Assembly (NCBI GenBank): GCA_964369635.1
Contig: CAYJGN010000034.1
Coordinates: forward strand, 1-21,467
Length of the DNA: 21,467 bases
Origin: CAYJGN01 sp964369635
GTDB lineage: Bacteria; Bacillota; Clostridia; Oscillospirales; Ruminococcaceae
Direction of reading: 5' to 3'
The notes under the pieces were generated by a model. That model was not told the DNA's origin, did not search any database, and worked only from the letters and a program-made list of their open reading frames with translations. Made by a program: the position numbers and the translations under genes. The number at the start of each line of letters is the position of its first letter. Position 1 is the first letter of the stretch. Positions 7,737 to 15,314 of the stretch are shown piece after piece.

Positions 7737-8862
7737 CTTTTCTCCAAACCATTTTATTCACAACAGAAACATACCCCGAGATGATATTCACAACCTTACT
7801 GCTAACATTCTCATCGGTATAATCGGGAACAGCCGTCGCTATATCGCCATTTTTTCGCATCATAACCGCCGTTTCAACTGAGCGGAGAACACTCTCTTTA
7901 TCAATAGAGCCAAGCATAAAAGCCCCTCTGTCCATAGCTTCTGGCCTCTCGGTGCTTGTCCTTATGCAAACCGCCGGAAAGCAGTTAAAATAAGCCGACT
8001 CTTCAGGCAGCGTTCCGCTATCAGAAACAACGCAAAATGCATTCTTTTGTAGGGCATTATAGTGGGAGAAAGAAAACGGATCAAGACTTCTCACATTCTT
8101 ATCAAAAACAAACCCCTCTTCTTCGATTTTTTTCGCACTGCGAGGATGGGTTGAATAGATAACAGGCATATCATAATGCCGTGCAAGCTCGTTTACCGCT
8201 TCCATAAGTGAGCGGAAATTTTTCCCGATATCTATATTCTCTTCTCTGTGTGCTGAAAGGAGAATATATTTCCCGCTCTCAAGACAAAGCTTATCCAAAA
8301 CGTCGCTGCTCTCAATTTTCAAGCTATTCGCAGAGAGCACCTCCGCCATCGGTGAGCCGGTAACGAATGTTCGCTCTTTAGCGCATCCTTCAGCGTTTAA
8401 ATACCGTCTTGCATGCTCTGAGTAGCAGAGATTAACATCGGCTATATGATCAACAATTCTGCGATTTGTCTCCTCTGGAAGATTTTCATCAAAGCATCTA
8501 TTGCCAGCCTCCATATGAAAAATCGGAATTTTCAGCCTTTTTGCTGAAATAGCGCAGAGGGCTGAGTTTGTATCCCCTAAAACAAGCAGAGCATCGGGCC
8601 TCTCCTCCTGCATAAGCTTATAGCTTTTTGAAATAACGTTTCCAATAGTCTGCCCTAAATGCTCCCCAACAACATTTAGATAATGGTCAGGCGCACGAAG
8701 CCCTAAATCCTCAAAGAATATTTCATTTAATGTGTAATCATAGTTCTGTCCAGTGTGGACTAAAATCTGCTCAAAGTATCTATCGCATTTCTTTATAACT
8801 TCTGATAGACGTATAATCTCGGGCCTTGTCCCCACAACCGTCATCAATTTCAGTTTCTTCAC
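7729..8862 (-). CDS. fnlC: UDP-N-acetyl-L-fucosamine synthase (non-hydrolysing 2-epimerase)
   Basis: Catalyses the last step to UDP-N-acetyl-L-fucosamine, C2 epimerisation of the UDP-6-deoxy-L-talose amino sugar. It belongs to the UDP-GlcNAc 2-epimerase superfamily (WecB-like) of the CapG/FnlC/WbjD branch. Motifs: VGTRPEIIRLSEV (9-21), HTGQNYDYTL, LGDTNSALCAISAKRLKIP with HMEAGNRCF following, ENLPEETNRRIVDHI, SAHREENID, and SDSGTLPEESAYFNCF with RTSTERPEA near the C-terminus. Length 377 aa is normal. The start codon is GTG at 8862 with GGAGG 6 bases upstream, one base after the fnlB stop. The equivalent name is capG or wbjD. Confidence 0.93.
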   Translation of the reverse strand: MKKLKLMTVVGTRPEIIRLSEVIKKCDRYFEQILVHTGQNYDYTLNEIFFEDLGLRAPDHYLNVVGEHLGQTIGNVISKSYKLMQEERPDALLVLGDTNSALCAISAKRLKIPIFHMEAGNRCFDENLPEETNRRIVDHIADVNLCYSEHARRYLNAEGCAKERTFVTGSPMAEVLSANSLKIESSDVLDKLCLESGKYILLSAHREENIDIGKNFRSLMEAVNELARHYDMPVIYSTHPRSAKKIEEEGFVFDKNVRSLDPFSFSHYNALQKNAFCVVSDSGTLPEESAYFNCFPAVCIRTSTERPEAMDRGAFMLGSIDKESVLRSVETAVMMRKNGDIATAVPDYTDENVSSKVVNIISGYVSVVNKMVWRKDG

Positions 8863-8863
8863 C

Positions 8864-9970
8864 TTAAACCTCCAAAAAATAAGTATCGGGTCTATCTTTA
8901 TCGAGCAGCTCGTTGCACCAGATAACCGTCACCAAATCGCTCTCCCCTGTATTTACTATATTGTGGGTATACCCCGGCGGTATATCAACCACCTGAAGTT
9001 TATCCCCCGAGAGGGAATATTTAATAACCTCGTCGCTATCAATTTTGCGAAAATTAACCTCACCGCTCCCCGAAACTATTAAAAACTTCTCGGTTTTGGT
9101 ATCGTGCCAGTGGTTGCCCTTTGTAACACCTGGCTTTGCAACATTTATCGAAACCTGACCCCTGTCAGTAGTTTTCAAAACTTCGGTAAAACTACCTCTG
9201 TTATCTATATTCATCTTCAAATCATATGCAAATTTATCCTCTGGCAGATAAGAAAGATAGGTTGAATAGAGCGCCTTTTGCAAAAAATTCTCAAAGTTAC
9301 AAACCGAAAGTGTTTCCCTCTGTTCTTTTATCATATAAAGTGTATCAACTATCTCGCCAAGTGTTGTTTTCAAAACTCTTGGAACATAGCAGTAGTCGCC
9401 ATCTCTGCTTTCTTTGCCACCTATAGCAGCAGTAAATTCATCGACTACATCATCGATATAAACCAAGCTCATCGGGTGGTTTCTATCCCGCACCTCAACC
9501 GCTAAATCGTTTGCAATATTGTGGCAAAAGGTCGCAACAGCGCTGTTGTAGTTTGGTCTGCACCATTTTCCAAAGACGTTCGGTAGTCTGTAAACACAGC
9601 CGCGCCCGCCCCCCTCGCAGTATTTTTTTATAAGTTCTTCACCTTGTTTTTTGCTCTCACCATAAGGGTTATTAAGCTCTGCTTGTATTGAAGATGTTAA
9701 AAGAATTGCAGGTTTATTCTCCCTTGTGTTTAATATATCAATGCAGTCGGCAAGAAAATCGGCATTTCCCTTTTTAAAGTCAGCGGTATCAACCGGCCTG
9801 TTTACTCCCGCCAAATTGCAGAAAAAGTCGCATTCTAAAAGCCCTTTTTTAAGGGTATCGGCGCTATCGCCCAAATCATATTTAATTATCTCAAATTCTG
9901 AAGTCGCCAAAAGCCTTGCAACTAAATTTTTCCCGATAAATCCCGAAGATCCTGTAACTAAAATCTTCAT
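8864..9970 (-). CDS. fnlB: Bifunctional UDP-sugar epimerase/reductase, CapF/FnlB
   Basis: Second enzyme of UDP-L-FucNAc synthesis: C3 epimerisation by a C-terminal cupin domain and C4 reduction by an N-terminal NAD(P)-dependent SDR domain, giving UDP-N-acetyl-6-deoxy-L-talosamine. The SDR part begins ILVTGSSGFIGKNLVA (3-18) and has the YGESKKQGEEL catalytic Tyr/Lys stretch and VYRLPNVFGKW. The cupin part has NRGSFTEVLKT, KGNHWHDTKTEKF with metal-binding His residues, and DIPPGYTHNI. Length 368 aa matches the family (about 369). The ATG overlaps the fnlA stop by 4 bases (ATGA), indicating translational coupling. Equivalent names are capF and wbjC. Confidence 0.95.
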   Translation of the reverse strand: MKILVTGSSGFIGKNLVARLLATSEFEIIKYDLGDSADTLKKGLLECDFFCNLAGVNRPVDTADFKKGNADFLADCIDILNTRENKPAILLTSSIQAELNNPYGESKKQGEELIKKYCEGGGRGCVYRLPNVFGKWCRPNYNSAVATFCHNIANDLAVEVRDRNHPMSLVYIDDVVDEFTAAIGGKESRDGDYCYVPRVLKTTLGEIVDTLYMIKEQRETLSVCNFENFLQKALYSTYLSYLPEDKFAYDLKMNIDNRGSFTEVLKTTDRGQVSINVAKPGVTKGNHWHDTKTEKFLIVSGSGEVNFRKIDSDEVIKYSLSGDKLQVVDIPPGYTHNIVNTGESDLVTVIWCNELLDKDRPDTYFLEV

Positions 9971-10977
9971 TTAGCCAATACCTCTTTTATATAATCGAGC
10001 TGCAATAGTTTTTCAACCACCTGCTCTTTGTTTAGCCGCTCTGTGTTGTCTGAATTATATTCGCTGTGCTGTGAGAGATTAATCGAGCCGTCATCGGTAT
10101 ATTTTGCATAGTTTAAATCCCTGTTATCAGCAGGCACTCGGTAGTACCCCGGTAAATCTTCGCTTTTAGCCTTCTCTTCTTTTGTCAGTAGCGTTTCAAA
10201 CATCTTCTCGCCATGTCTTGCTCCAATAATAGAAATATCAGCGTCACTCCCCATAACCTCTTTAACAGCTTCCGCCAAAACTTTGACGGTGCAAGCGGGT
10301 GATTTCTGAACAAAAGTATCCCCTTGATTTCCATTTTGGAAAGCATATATAACAAGCTCGACCGCATCTTCAAGGCTCATTATAAACCTCGTCATGTTAG
10401 GGTCTGTAACCGTTAGTTTTTTTCCGCTCTTAATCTGATTTACAAACAGAGGTATAACCGAACCACGTGACGCCATAACGTTGCCATACCTCGTAGCGCA
10501 GATAGTCGTCTTCTCAGGGTCGATATTTCTTGAAAATGCAACAACCACCTTCTCCATCATAGCCTTTGAAATACCCATAGCGTTTATAGGATAAGCCGCC
10601 TTATCAGTTGAGAGACAAACTATCTTGCGCACCCCAGCGTCAGTTGCCGCTTCAAGAACGTTTGCAGTGCCAAGGACATTCGTTTTAACCGCTTCAAGCG
10701 GGAAAAATTCACAAGAAGGTACCTGCTTTAGCGCCGCCGCGTGAAAACAGTAGTCGGCGCCTCTGAAAACATGCTTTATGCTCTCAGGAACTCGAACATC
10801 CCCTATAAAAAACTTAAGCTTGTCGTTTTTATAGAAAATTCTCATGTCCTCTTGCTTTTTCTCATCTCTTGATAGGATGCGAATTTCCTTTATATCTGTA
10901 TCTAAAAACCTCTTTAAAACCGCTTTTCCAAACGAACCTGTCCCACCGGTTATAACAAGAACTTTGTCTTTAAACAT
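9967..10977 (-). CDS. fnlA: UDP-GlcNAc 4,6-dehydratase/5-epimerase (inverting), CapE/FnlA
   Basis: First enzyme of UDP-N-acetyl-L-fucosamine synthesis; converts UDP-GlcNAc to the 4-keto-6-deoxy-L sugar. An extended SDR protein with GGTGSFG (11-17), ILSRDEKKQEDMR, FIGDVRVPESI, HAAALKQVPSCE, the active-site stretch LSTDKAAYPINAMGISKAMMEK (split: STDKAAYPINAMG and SKAMMEK, with Met where many SDRs have the catalytic Tyr, which is usual for this branch), RYGNVMASRGSVIPLF and MTRFIMSLEDAV. Start ATG 10977 is preceded by AAGGAG with a 6-base spacer; this gives 336 aa. An upstream start at 11043 would add a hydrophobic stretch that does not belong to the family. First gene of the cassette. Equivalent names are capE and wbjB. 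Confidence 0.95.
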   Translation of the reverse strand: MFKDKVLVITGGTGSFGKAVLKRFLDTDIKEIRILSRDEKKQEDMRIFYKNDKLKFFIGDVRVPESIKHVFRGADYCFHAAALKQVPSCEFFPLEAVKTNVLGTANVLEAATDAGVRKIVCLSTDKAAYPINAMGISKAMMEKVVVAFSRNIDPEKTTICATRYGNVMASRGSVIPLFVNQIKSGKKLTVTDPNMTRFIMSLEDAVELVIYAFQNGNQGDTFVQKSPACTVKVLAEAVKEVMGSDADISIIGARHGEKMFETLLTKEEKAKSEDLPGYYRVPADNRDLNYAKYTDDGSINLSQHSEYNSDNTERLNKEQVVEKLLQLDYIKEVLAK

Positions 10978-11033
10978 TCTCTTCTCCTTTTCATCTGCCA
11001 AATAGTTATCGGCAAAATAGCATATATAAATTA

Positions 11034-11062
11034 ATATTACCACAAAATACGGCTTTCTTCAA
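11034..11062 (-). promoter_or_regulatory. Candidate sigma-A promoter of the fnl cassette
   Basis: Minus strand: -35 TTGAAG (11057-11062), 17-base spacer, -10 TAATAT (11034-11039). It is located 57 bases before the fnlA start. Its -35 directly abuts the -35 of the trmB promoter. Confidence 0.55.
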
Positions 11063-11091
11063 TTGTAAAACGAAATATTATGTTGTATAAT
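11063..11091 (+). promoter_or_regulatory. Candidate sigma-A promoter of trmB
   Basis: -35 TTGTAA (11063-11068), 17-base spacer, -10 TATAAT (11086-11091), 33 bases before the trmB start. Confidence 0.6.
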
Positions 11092-11124
11092 GTTTTTTGT
11101 AATTTGAACTATGCGAGGAAATTT

Positions 11125-11775
11125 ATGCGAATTAGAAAAAAGAAATGGGCGCTACCAGAGCTTCTCTCTTGCGGCTTCTATATTGAAAACCCACTTGAAA
11201 TTAAAAACGATATAAAAAACTGTTTTGAAAACCCCGCCCTCCCCCTTGAAATGGAGTTTGGATGCGGACGAGGACGCTTTATCTACCAAATGGCAAAACT
11301 GCACCCCGATAAAAACTTCTTAGCAGTCGATATAAAAAATGATATTTTAGGCTCTGCAAAGCGCGAAATTGAAACAAACTATCAGAAAAACCCGCCGAAC
11401 ATCCGACTAATGGCTTATGATTTAACAAGGCTGCCACTTCTCTGGAGCGGAGAGACTCTAACCGATAAAATTTATCTAAACTTCTCAAACCCCTGGCCAA
11501 AAGTCCGGCACAAAAAAAGAGCCCTCACCCATGAGCGGCAATTAATAAATTATAAGCAGTTTTTATCTATTGGCGGCGAGGTAGTTTTTAAAACAGATGA
11601 TGACCTTTTCTTTGAAGAGAGTATCGAGAGCTTTAATGAGGCAGGCTATGAGATAACCTTTAGAATAGATAACCTGTCAGATTACCCAGAAATCATCTCC
11701 CCTAAAACCGAACACCAAGAGGAATTTGAGGAGCGGGGTATAAAAACAAAATACCTAATAGCCAAGCGTGTTTAA
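11125..11775 (+). CDS. trmB: tRNA (guanine-N7-)-methyltransferase
   Basis: Uses S-adenosylmethionine to methylate G46 in the variable loop of tRNAs. The SAM site is EFGCGRGRF (44-52), followed by FLAVDIK (65-71), and the family signature NFSNPWPKVRHKKRAL is present, close to the usual NFPDPWPKKRHxKRRL. The C-terminal TEHQEEFEERGIKTKYLIAK also fits. Start ATG 11125 has GAGGAA about 5 bases upstream and gives 216 aa, normal for the family. An ATG at 11080 falls inside the spacer of the predicted promoter and is rejected. It has its own promoter and terminator and so looks monocistronic. Confidence 0.95.
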   Translation: MRIRKKKWALPELLSCGFYIENPLEIKNDIKNCFENPALPLEMEFGCGRGRFIYQMAKLHPDKNFLAVDIKNDILGSAKREIETNYQKNPPNIRLMAYDLTRLPLLWSGETLTDKIYLNFSNPWPKVRHKKRALTHERQLINYKQFLSIGGEVVFKTDDDLFFEESIESFNEAGYEITFRIDNLSDYPEIISPKTEHQEEFEERGIKTKYLIAKRV

Positions 11776-11804
11776 GCTTTATAAAACTAAATAAATCAAA
11801 AATC

Positions 11805-11843
11805 CATTACCTTTACACCATCCAAAATAGGTAATGTTTTTTT
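11805..11843 (+). terminator. Intrinsic terminator after trmB
   Basis: CATTACCT (11805-11812) pairs with AGGTAATG (11829-11836), followed by seven T (11837-11843). The A-run on the left makes it weakly bidirectional. Confidence 0.75.
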
Positions 11844-11872
11844 ATGCAAATAGTAAAATATTTTTATCGCTA

Positions 11873-11901
11873 TTGAAGAGAGCGCTCCCCTTTGATATAA
11901 T
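11873..11901 (+). promoter_or_regulatory. Candidate sigma-A promoter of the nucleoside hydrolase pair
   Basis: -35 TTGAAG (11873-11878), 17-base spacer, -10 TATAAT (11896-11901). The spacer holds the palindrome GAGCGCTC (11880-11887), and an inverted repeat TCGCTAT (11867-11873) / ATAGCGA (11907-11913) brackets the promoter. Either could be an operator, but the repeats are short. Confidence 0.6.
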
Positions 11902-11951
11902 TTAAGATAGCGAAATAAAAAACGATTTAATAAACAACAGGAGGAGTAAAA

Positions 11952-12941
11952 ATGTCAGAGAAAAGAAAAATAGTGCTCGATGTGGACACAGGCTCAGATG
12001 ATGCGGTAGCTATAATAGCGGCTGCGCTATCAAAGGATATAGACCTGCTCGCTGTCTGCAGTGTTGCAGGCAACCAGCCGCTTGTGAACACAACTGAAAA
12101 TAGCCTGCGCGTAGTGCAGATGCTCGGTATGGATATACCTGTATATAAAGGTGTTCAAGGGCCAATAGCCGCTCATCTAAACCCATACCGCCAAAAAATT
12201 AAAAAGCTCGCTCCAACTCTCGATGAAAACGGAAATCCTGTAAGAGTTCATGAGGCTTACTTACAGCTCCCCGAAGCAAAAAACAAAATTGAAGATATAA
12301 GCGCTCCTTTTTACTATATAAATCTTCTCAAAAACGCTAAAGAGAAGATAACAATAGTACCTGTAGGCCCGCTCACAAACCTTGCAATCGCTCTGCTAAT
12401 CGAGCCTTCAATCGCCGAGAATATCGAAGAGATAGTTATAATGGGCGGTGGACACCTTGTTCGCAACTCATCTTCTGCATCAGAATTTAATATCTGGTAT
12501 GATCCAGAAGCTGCGCAGATAGTTATGACTTGCGGCGCCAAAATAACCCTCGTACCACTTGATTGCACCCATAAAGCAACCCTTTCACTTGCAAATGCCG
12601 AAGAGTATAAAAACTATGGCAGAGCAGGCGAATTTATAGCTGAGATGATTGAGAAGAGATGTGCGGCATATAGAGGAAGCCAACCGATGGCATCTGATGA
12701 TGTTGTTGCAGTGCACGATGCTGTTTGTATCTGCTATCTTCTAAATCCAGCAGTTTTAAAAGACGTTCGCCATATGAGAGTTGATGTTGATACATCAGGC
12801 GGCTTTGGTGACGGGCAGACAGTCTGCGATACAAGAACGCTAAATGTTCTACCGAAAAATGCATATGTTGCCCTCGATGGCGACGCAGAGCTTTTTGGCA
12901 GAATTATAGGCGATATTCTAAAAGAAGCGATGGAGGGATAA
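11952..12941 (+). CDS. Nucleoside hydrolase (inosine-uridine preferring family), copy 1
   Basis: Hydrolyses the N-glycosidic bond of ribonucleosides to give base and ribose; base preference cannot be read from sequence. The Ca2+-binding and catalytic motif DxDxxxDD is present as DVDTGSDD (10-17). Other family marks are CSVAGNQPLVNTTENSLRV, PVYKGVQGP, VPVGPLTNLA, EIVIMGGG, SEFNIWYDPEAAQIV and the C-terminal active-site His-Asp VAVHDAV (His255, Asp256). Length 329 aa is usual. GGAGGAG precedes the ATG by 5 bases. It is followed after 3 bases by a clear paralogue, so the two probably arose by duplication and are coexpressed. Confidence 0.93.
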   Translation: MSEKRKIVLDVDTGSDDAVAIIAAALSKDIDLLAVCSVAGNQPLVNTTENSLRVVQMLGMDIPVYKGVQGPIAAHLNPYRQKIKKLAPTLDENGNPVRVHEAYLQLPEAKNKIEDISAPFYYINLLKNAKEKITIVPVGPLTNLAIALLIEPSIAENIEEIVIMGGGHLVRNSSSASEFNIWYDPEAAQIVMTCGAKITLVPLDCTHKATLSLANAEEYKNYGRAGEFIAEMIEKRCAAYRGSQPMASDDVVAVHDAVCICYLLNPAVLKDVRHMRVDVDTSGGFGDGQTVCDTRTLNVLPKNAYVALDGDAELFGRIIGDILKEAMEG

Positions 12942-12944
12942 GAG

Positions 12945-13940
12945 ATGAGTACAAAGAAAAAAATAATACTTGATGTTGATACCGGAAGTGATGATGCGGT
13001 AGCAATAATGTCCGCTATTCTCTCACCTGAGCATTTTGATGTTCTTGGTGTTGTCTCGGTAAACGGCAACCAACCGCTCCCAAATACTACTGAAAACACC
13101 CTTCGAGTTATCGATCTTTTAAAATCAGATGTTCCAGTTGTCATGGGTGCTAAAACCCCGCTTGTAGCAACACTTGATCCTCGTAGAATGATGGTTATGG
13201 AAGGTCACGGAAAAGGGGTTGACGCAGATGGAAACGAAGTGCACTACCACGGTGAATACCTCGATACGATAGCTCCATCAGTTTCAAAAGTTGTCGATGA
13301 AAACTATGTTACATGGTATATTAAAACAATTAAAAATGCAGGCGAGAAGGTAACTCTTGTACCTGTCGGCCCACTAACAAATATCGCTATGGTTCTTCGT
13401 GCAGACCCAACTATAGTTGACTATATCGAAGAGATAGTTATAATGGGCGGCGGACATGATCAGAGAAACTCAACTTCAGCTTCAGAATTTAATATTCTTA
13501 TCGACCCAGAAGCTGCGCAAATCGTTTTGACTTGTGGTGCTAAAATAACCCTCTGCCCACTTGACGCAACCCACAAAGCAAACCTTGAGCCAAAACATTC
13601 AAAGATACTTCGCGATATGGGAACAAAAGCAGCGGCATTCGCAGCTGATATGATAGATGAGCGAGTTGAGGCATACAATTTAATGCAACCTCTTCATCGC
13701 CCTGATATCGCCCCTATGCATGATGCACTTTGCATAGCTTATCTAATCGACCCAACTGTAATAACAACTCAGTTTATGCGAGTTGATATTGATTTTGGCG
13801 GCGGTGTTTCCGATGGCCAAACAATCTGCGATACAAGAGCATATCCAGTCTACCCTAAAAACTGCTATGTTGCTCTCGATACAGACGAAGAGAAGTTCGC
13901 AAATATGATAGTTGATATTTTGAGCCGCGCAAAAGATTAA
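12945..13940 (+). CDS. Nucleoside hydrolase, copy 2 (tandem paralogue)
   Basis: Same family and reaction as the preceding gene: DVDTGSDD (10-17), VSVNGNQPLPNTTENTLRV, VMGAKTPLV, VPVGPLTNIA, EEIVIMGGG, SEFNILIDPEAAQIV and PMHDALCIAYLIDP. The core motifs are nearly the same as in copy 1, while the segment about residues 78-110 (after the PLVA motif) differs; this lid region contacts the base in the family, so the two may differ in base preference (inference). 331 aa. GGAGGG lies about 8 bases before the ATG, inside the last codons of copy 1. A terminator follows, which separates the pair from the ADP-ribosylglycohydrolase block. Confidence 0.93.
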   Translation: MSTKKKIILDVDTGSDDAVAIMSAILSPEHFDVLGVVSVNGNQPLPNTTENTLRVIDLLKSDVPVVMGAKTPLVATLDPRRMMVMEGHGKGVDADGNEVHYHGEYLDTIAPSVSKVVDENYVTWYIKTIKNAGEKVTLVPVGPLTNIAMVLRADPTIVDYIEEIVIMGGGHDQRNSTSASEFNILIDPEAAQIVLTCGAKITLCPLDATHKANLEPKHSKILRDMGTKAAAFAADMIDERVEAYNLMQPLHRPDIAPMHDALCIAYLIDPTVITTQFMRVDIDFGGGVSDGQTICDTRAYPVYPKNCYVALDTDEEKFANMIVDILSRAKD

Positions 13941-13961
13941 AAGTTTTAAACAGTTACACTC

Positions 13962-13994
13962 AAAAAGCGCGTCGGTTTCACCGTCGCGCTTTTT
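13962..13994 (+). terminator. Intrinsic terminator after the nucleoside hydrolase pair
   Basis: AAAAAGCGCG (13962-13971) pairs with CGCGCTTTTT (13985-13994), with an inner CGGT/ACCG stem across a T-T mismatch. A T-run closes the 3' arm. Confidence 0.8.
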
Positions 13995-14306
13995 CACGCA
14001 TAAAACCTATCAGCTGAAAACAACTTATAAATTTATCGAAAATAAATAATTATTTTGATTTTCAAAATAATATCAGTGCTAAAATGTTTAACCTAAAAAA
14101 TATTCTCAGAATCACTGAAAACAACTGTCCACAGCAGAAAAACACTTTTTTCAAAAGTGTTTTTCTGCTGTGAGATTTACAGTAAATATAATGTGTTTTT
14201 CTTATAGCCGAAATAGATAAATTAATAATTTATTCTTGTATAGCGTACCCATTATATAAAAAATTTTGATATGTTATAATAAAAGTAGAAAAAAAGGAGT
14301 TTTTTG
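13995..14306 (+). other. Non-coding spacer with two perfect hairpins and a -10 box
   Basis: This 312-base spacer (366 bases from the stop codon to the next start) holds no convincing ORF or tRNA. It contains a 10-bp AT-rich hairpin ATTATTTTGA/TCAAAATAAT (14049-14071), a 20-bp perfect hairpin (14130-14172) and a TATAAT box (14275-14280) that is the likely -10 of the next gene; its -35 (TTATAT at 14252) is poor. Confidence 0.6.
14130..14172. repeat. Perfect 20-bp inverted repeat, 3-base loop
   Basis: The left arm 14130-14149 (CACAGCAG, five A, CAC, four T) is exactly complementary to the right arm 14153-14172; the loop is TTC. No T-run follows, so it is not a textbook terminator, although the long stem might still stop polymerase or stabilise RNA. 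Confidence 0.8.
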
Positions 14307-15314
14307 ATGAAAAAATTAGACAAAATTTATGGTTCTTTATTAGCTGCAGCGGTCGGAGATGCAATGGGTGGCGCTACTGAATGTCGTAGTCGCGAGAGAA
14401 TTTCTGAATATTTCGGTGGGTTTGTTGAAGATTTTAAAGATAATCCAGACGATACTTTTCTTCGAGGCAAACCAAAAGGCTACCTAACCGATGATTTCTC
14501 ACTCGCTTATTATACCGCAAAAGCGATAGTACGGAGCGGCAAAATAGATACTGAAACAGCAAACGATGCGCTTGTAACTTGGAGCAAAACCCAGTATTAC
14601 GAATATGCCGGCCCCTCAACGCGTAGAGCTGTAAATGATATTATTGGAATTGAAAATCCTCCTGAGCACCTTGATTTTCTCGTCTGCCAAAATGGAAAAT
14701 CAACAAATGGAGCCGGTATGAAAATAGCTCCTGTGGGACTTGTATCTGGCGGCGATATAGATAAAGCTATTAATGATGCCATAACGATGATTTTACCCAC
14801 ACATAAAAATGATATAGCCATTTCAGGCGGTTGCGCGATAGCCGCTGCAACAGCTGCTGCTATGAGAGAGAACGCAACAATAGATTCGGTTGTAAAAGCG
14901 GCAATTTATGGCGCTGAAGTAGGATATGAAAAGGGTGGCAGAATAGCCGCAAGGCTCGCAGGTCCCTCTGTTTCAAGGAGAATAGCGCTTGCAGCGCAGA
15001 TAGGTGAGAGTTGTAAGGGAGATATTAAAAAGGCAATTTATGAAATCGGCGAGATAATCGGAAGCGGACTTATGACCGCTGAAGCTATTCCTGCCACTAT
15101 CGGTCTTTTCGTAGCAGCGCAGGGTGATGCAAAGCTTGCAATGCTCGGTGGTGTTAATATCGGTGATGATACCGATACCGTTGCAACTATGGCAGGTGCT
15201 GTTGCAGGTGCCTTTTCAGGTGTTTCAAACTTTCCTCCCCATTGGGCAGAGATGATAGACCGCGAAAATAACATAAACCTTCTAAAACTCGCAGAGGAGC
15301 TATGCGAGATATGA
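14307..15314 (+). CDS. ADP-ribosylglycohydrolase family protein (DraG/ARH-like)
   Basis: Member of the ARH/DraG family, all-helical dinuclear-metal hydrolases that cleave N- or O-glycosidic bonds of ADP-ribose; some bacterial members act on small-molecule substrates rather than proteins. Metal-ligand motifs are visible: GDAMGGATE near the N-terminus, LTDDFSLA (Thr61, Asp62, Asp63) and IGDDTDTVATMAGAVAGA (Asp287, Asp288, Asp290 in GDDTDT). TDDF replaces the common TDDT. Start ATG 14307 has AAGGAG 7 bases upstream; a TTG one codon earlier is not needed. 335 aa. Its stop overlaps the PfkB start by 4 bases. Position between nucleoside hydrolases and a sugar kinase points to a role in catabolism of a ribosylated small molecule rather than control of nitrogenase (inference). 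Confidence 0.88.
   Translation: MKKLDKIYGSLLAAAVGDAMGGATECRSRERISEYFGGFVEDFKDNPDDTFLRGKPKGYLTDDFSLAYYTAKAIVRSGKIDTETANDALVTWSKTQYYEYAGPSTRRAVNDIIGIENPPEHLDFLVCQNGKSTNGAGMKIAPVGLVSGGDIDKAINDAITMILPTHKNDIAISGGCAIAAATAAAMRENATIDSVVKAAIYGAEVGYEKGGRIAARLAGPSVSRRIALAAQIGESCKGDIKKAIYEIGEIIGSGLMTAEAIPATIGLFVAAQGDAKLAMLGGVNIGDDTDTVATMAGAVAGAFSGVSNFPPHWAEMIDRENNINLLKLAEELCEI

Noticed and set aside
10978..11043. 22-residue N-terminal extension of fnlA
   Set aside because: It covers the predicted promoter region and lacks a ribosome binding site; ATG 10977 is preceded by AAGGAG and begins directly with the SDR fold.
11867..11913. Inverted repeat TCGCTAT/ATAGCGA as an operator for the nucleoside hydrolase pair
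   Set aside because: Seven base pairs separated by 33 bases are easily met by chance in AT-rich DNA; noted with the promoter but not called as a site of its own.
12734..13144. 136-residue minus-strand ORF rich in Ser, Pro and Thr
   Set aside because: It is antisense to both nucleoside hydrolases, spans their junction, and has no ribosome binding site; a shadow frame.
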